From contig NZ_JARGEL010000025.1 of assembly GCF_029211265.1 (NCBI RefSeq), positions 1 through 35,612 on the forward strand: DNA of 35,612 nucleotides. Reading direction: 5' to 3'. Positions 34,119 to 35,612 of the stretch are shown in pieces. Position 1 is the first letter of the stretch, and the number at the start of each line of letters is the position of its first letter. The notes below the pieces were generated by a model. That model had not been told where the DNA came from and did no database searches. It saw nothing but the letters and a program-made list of their open reading frames with translations. The position numbers were made by a program, and so were the translations under genes. This DNA is from Extensimonas soli (lineage in GTDB: Bacteria > Pseudomonadota > Gammaproteobacteria > Burkholderiales > Burkholderiaceae_C).

Positions 34119-34182
34119 GTGATAAACGACTCTTTGATCTATGTTTTGTGCGCCGAGTCGGGAAGCGCGACATTCTTTTCTG

Positions 34183-34209
34183 GGTCTTGCGCCAGCCGGC
34201 GCAAAGACC
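34183..34209 (-). terminator. Hairpin directly after nusG
   Basis: GGTCTTTGCGCC (34209-34198) pairs with GGCGCAAGACC (34193-34183) with one bulge and a 4-nt loop. No uridine tract follows, so it may be a weak terminator or a processing/stability stem between secE-nusG and rplKA. Confidence 0.45.
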
Positions 34210-34211
34210 TT

Positions 34212-34799
34212 TCAGGTTTTTTCCACCTGCGCGAATTCGAGTTCCACCGGGGTGGAGCGCCCGAAAATCATGACGGAAACGCGCAAACGGCTTTTCTCGT
34301 AATTGACTTCTTCCACCGCACCATTGAAATCGGTGAACGGCCCATCCTTGATGCGCACCACTTCGCCCACGATGAATTCGATTTTGTGGCGCGGCTTGTC
34401 AGCCCCCTCCTGCATCTGCAGGAGAATTTTTTGCACCTCTTCTTCCGAAATCGGCGCTGGGCGGTTTTTGGCTCCGCCGACAAAGCCCGTGACCTTGCTC
34501 GTGTGTTTCACGAGGTGCCAGGTATCGTCGTCCATGACCATTTCAACGAACACGTAACCCGGGAACAAACGCCGCTCGGCCGTCTTGCGCTGACCGTTTT
34601 TTATCTCGACCACCTCTTCGGTGGGCACAAGGATACGGCCGAATTTATCCTGCATGCCGGAGCGCGCGATACGTTCACGAATATTGCGTTCGACCGCCTT
34701 TTCCATGCCAGAATAGGCATGGACGATATACCATTGCATACCCGGAGTGGCAGGAGACAGGTTGTTCGCGGCCTCAACCGCTTCCGTAGCATTCGTCAT
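34212..34799 (-). CDS. nusG: Transcription termination/antitermination factor NusG
   Basis: 195 residues. A short N-terminal extension (1-20) is followed by the NGN domain ([20 protein letters not shown] through about 130) with the RNAP-clamp motif [12 protein letters not shown] and an [10 protein letters not shown] loop, then a KOW domain (about 142-175: [23 protein letters not shown]). The ATG at 34799 overlaps the secE stop (ATGA). Confidence 0.98.
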   Translation of the reverse strand: MTNATEAVEAANNLSPATPGMQWYIVHAYSGMEKAVERNIRERIARSGMQDKFGRILVPTEEVVEIKNGQRKTAERRLFPGYVFVEMVMDDDTWHLVKHTSKVTGFVGGAKNRPAPISEEEVQKILLQMQEGADKPRHKIEFIVGEVVRIKDGPFTDFNGAVEEVNYEKSRLRVSVMIFGRSTPVELEFAQVEKT

Positions 34800-35182
34800 G
34801 ATTTTCTCCAGCCCAACACCAGATCGTACAAAACCCACTCCAGCGTTTTGTCCGTCACCCACAAAAACAAGGCCATGATCACGACGAAAGCAAATACGTA
34901 GGCCGTCATCTGCATCGCCTCCTTGCGGCTGGGCCAGACGACTTTTTTGACCTCGCGCCAGGCGTCGCGGGCAAAGCCGACGAAACGCCGCCCGGACTCC
35001 GAAAGCAGGAAAACGCCCACGGCAAGCGCAAGCCCCAGCAGCAGGGCCGCCCATTGCACCACCGCGCCCTGCTTGGCGAGCAAATAAAAGCCAGCCACGG
35101 AAGCGAGCACCAAAACAGCTACCACTGCAATTTTGGCTTTATCCGCGCCCGTTTGTACGGTTTCGACCTGTGTTGTGGCCAT
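34796..35182 (-). CDS. secE: Preprotein translocase subunit SecE
   Basis: 128 residues with three membrane helices (about 17-35, 43-61, 95-115), the long proteobacterial form. The conserved amphipathic segment [16 protein letters not shown] (74-89) precedes the essential last helix. The start at ATG 35182 gives MATTQVETV; the upstream in-frame extension overlaps the tRNA-proximal spacer and is not used. Confidence 0.96.
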   Translation of the reverse strand: MATTQVETVQTGADKAKIAVVAVLVLASVAGFYLLAKQGAVVQWAALLLGLALAVGVFLLSESGRRFVGFARDAWREVKKVVWPSRKEAMQMTAYVFAFVVIMALFLWVTDKTLEWVLYDLVLGWRKS

Positions 35183-35228
35183 ATCTGATGTATTCCGCAA
35201 TCTCGTTTCCAGCACCTTGAAGACGCTG

Positions 35229-35253
35229 AAGCCCGCCAAGGCTTGGCGGGCTT
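35229..35253. terminator. Perfect 12-bp hairpin between tRNA-Trp and secE
   Basis: AAGCCCGCCAAG (35229-35240), G, CTTGGCGGGCTT (35242-35253). No T-run on the minus strand. Likely an RNA-processing or attenuating stem that separates the tuf-tRNA transcript from secE-nusG. Confidence 0.5.
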
Positions 35254-35271
35254 GTGAAGGCCACCTTCAAG

Positions 35272-35347
35272 TGGCAGGGGCAGTAGGAATCGAACCTACA
35301 ACCTTCGGTTTTGGAGACCGACGCTCTGCCAATTGAGCTATACCCCT
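35272..35347 (-). tRNA. trpT: tRNA-Trp (anticodon CCA)
   Basis: 76 nt including an encoded 3' CCA. Acceptor stem AGGGGTA pairs with TGCCCCT (one G-T), discriminator G. The anticodon stem-loop reads CGGTCTCCAAAACCG with CCA at the anticodon position, and the T arm GTAGGTTCGATTCCTAC is perfect. It lies 21 nt after tuf and upstream of secE. Confidence 0.97.
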
Positions 35348-35368
35348 ACTGAACCTCTCTCAAGCCGT

Positions 35369-35612
35369 TCAGGCAAGAATCTTTGCCACGACGCCGGCGC
35401 CGACGGTGCGCCCGCCTTCACGGATGGCAAAGCGCAGGCCTTCTTCCATGGCGATGGGGTTGATCAGCTTGACGGTGATCGACACGTTGTCGCCAGGCAT
35501 CACCATTTCCTTGTCGGCCGGCAGCTCGATCGCGCCGGTCACGTCGGTGGTGCGGAAGTAGAACTGCGGACGGTAGTTGTTGAAGAACGGCGTGTGGCGG
35601 CCGCCTTCTTCC
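35369..35612 (-). CDS. tuf: Elongation factor Tu, C-terminal end (5' part outside the window)
   Basis: The last 80 codons of EF-Tu: [20 protein letters not shown], then [16 protein letters not shown] and the universal ending [15 protein letters not shown] followed by AKILA and TGA. This is domain 3, which contacts aminoacyl-tRNA. The gene continues past the right edge. Confidence 0.98.
   Translation of the reverse strand, partial: EEGGRHTPFFNNYRPQFYFRTTDVTGAIELPADKEMVMPGDNVSITVKLINPIAMEEGLRFAIREGGRTVGAGVVAKILA

Noticed and set aside
35133-35336. Short plus-strand frame ending VGIEPTTFGFGDRRSAN
   Set aside because: This is the translated antisense of the tRNA-Trp gene, a well-known false gene.

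Overview
The window is GC-rich chromosomal DNA of a betaproteobacterium, most likely a member of the Comamonadaceae (Acidovorax/Alicycliphilus/Comamonas-like). The evidence is the gene order tuf-trpT-secE-nusG-rplKAJL-rpoBC, the run rsmB-DUF4390-ntrY-ntrX with an NtrX that lacks its AAA+ domain, and sucCD next to a TerC-family gene and a pilA-pglL pair. A small AT-rich palindromic repeat of a type I associate with that family is scattered through the window. I ran no database search, so all names rest on motif recognition.

Left part (1-5089, minus strand): a 3'-truncated recQ helicase gene, then the motility and chemotaxis run motA-motB-cheY-cheZ. The flanking spacers hold several palindromic repeats. 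Next come argC (minus) and, divergently, sucC-sucD, a TerC-like membrane protein, and an orphan PP2C phosphatase/FHA pair (plus strand).

The middle (10.69-17.06 kb) is an accessory zone. It holds a DUF6922-like gene with a wrecked AbiEii-type nucleotidyltransferase, pilA with a sigma-54 promoter followed by a pilin oligosaccharyltransferase (pglL/tfpO-like), a PIN toxin, a wrecked Rpn/YhgA nuclease gene and an apparently intact Xre-RES toxin-antitoxin pair. Both wrecked genes carry small non-autonomous palindromic elements. One is a 173-bp MITE with 18-bp terminal inverted repeats and a 5-bp target duplication. The other is a 161-bp perfect-ended hairpin element with a structural relative near motA.

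Right part (17.06-35.6 kb, minus strand): the NtrY/NtrX two-component pair, a DUF4390 secreted protein, rsmB and a LemA-like protein, followed upstream by the transcription/translation supercluster rpoC, rpoB, rplL, rplJ, rplA, rplK, nusG, secE, tRNA-Trp and the 3' end of tuf. It includes recognisable leader structures (L10 leader upstream of rplJ, hairpins between rplL and rpoB).

The most rewarding material is the set of small palindromic elements: at least three families, two of them inside toxin-like genes, with one insertion whose removal exactly restores the host reading frame.
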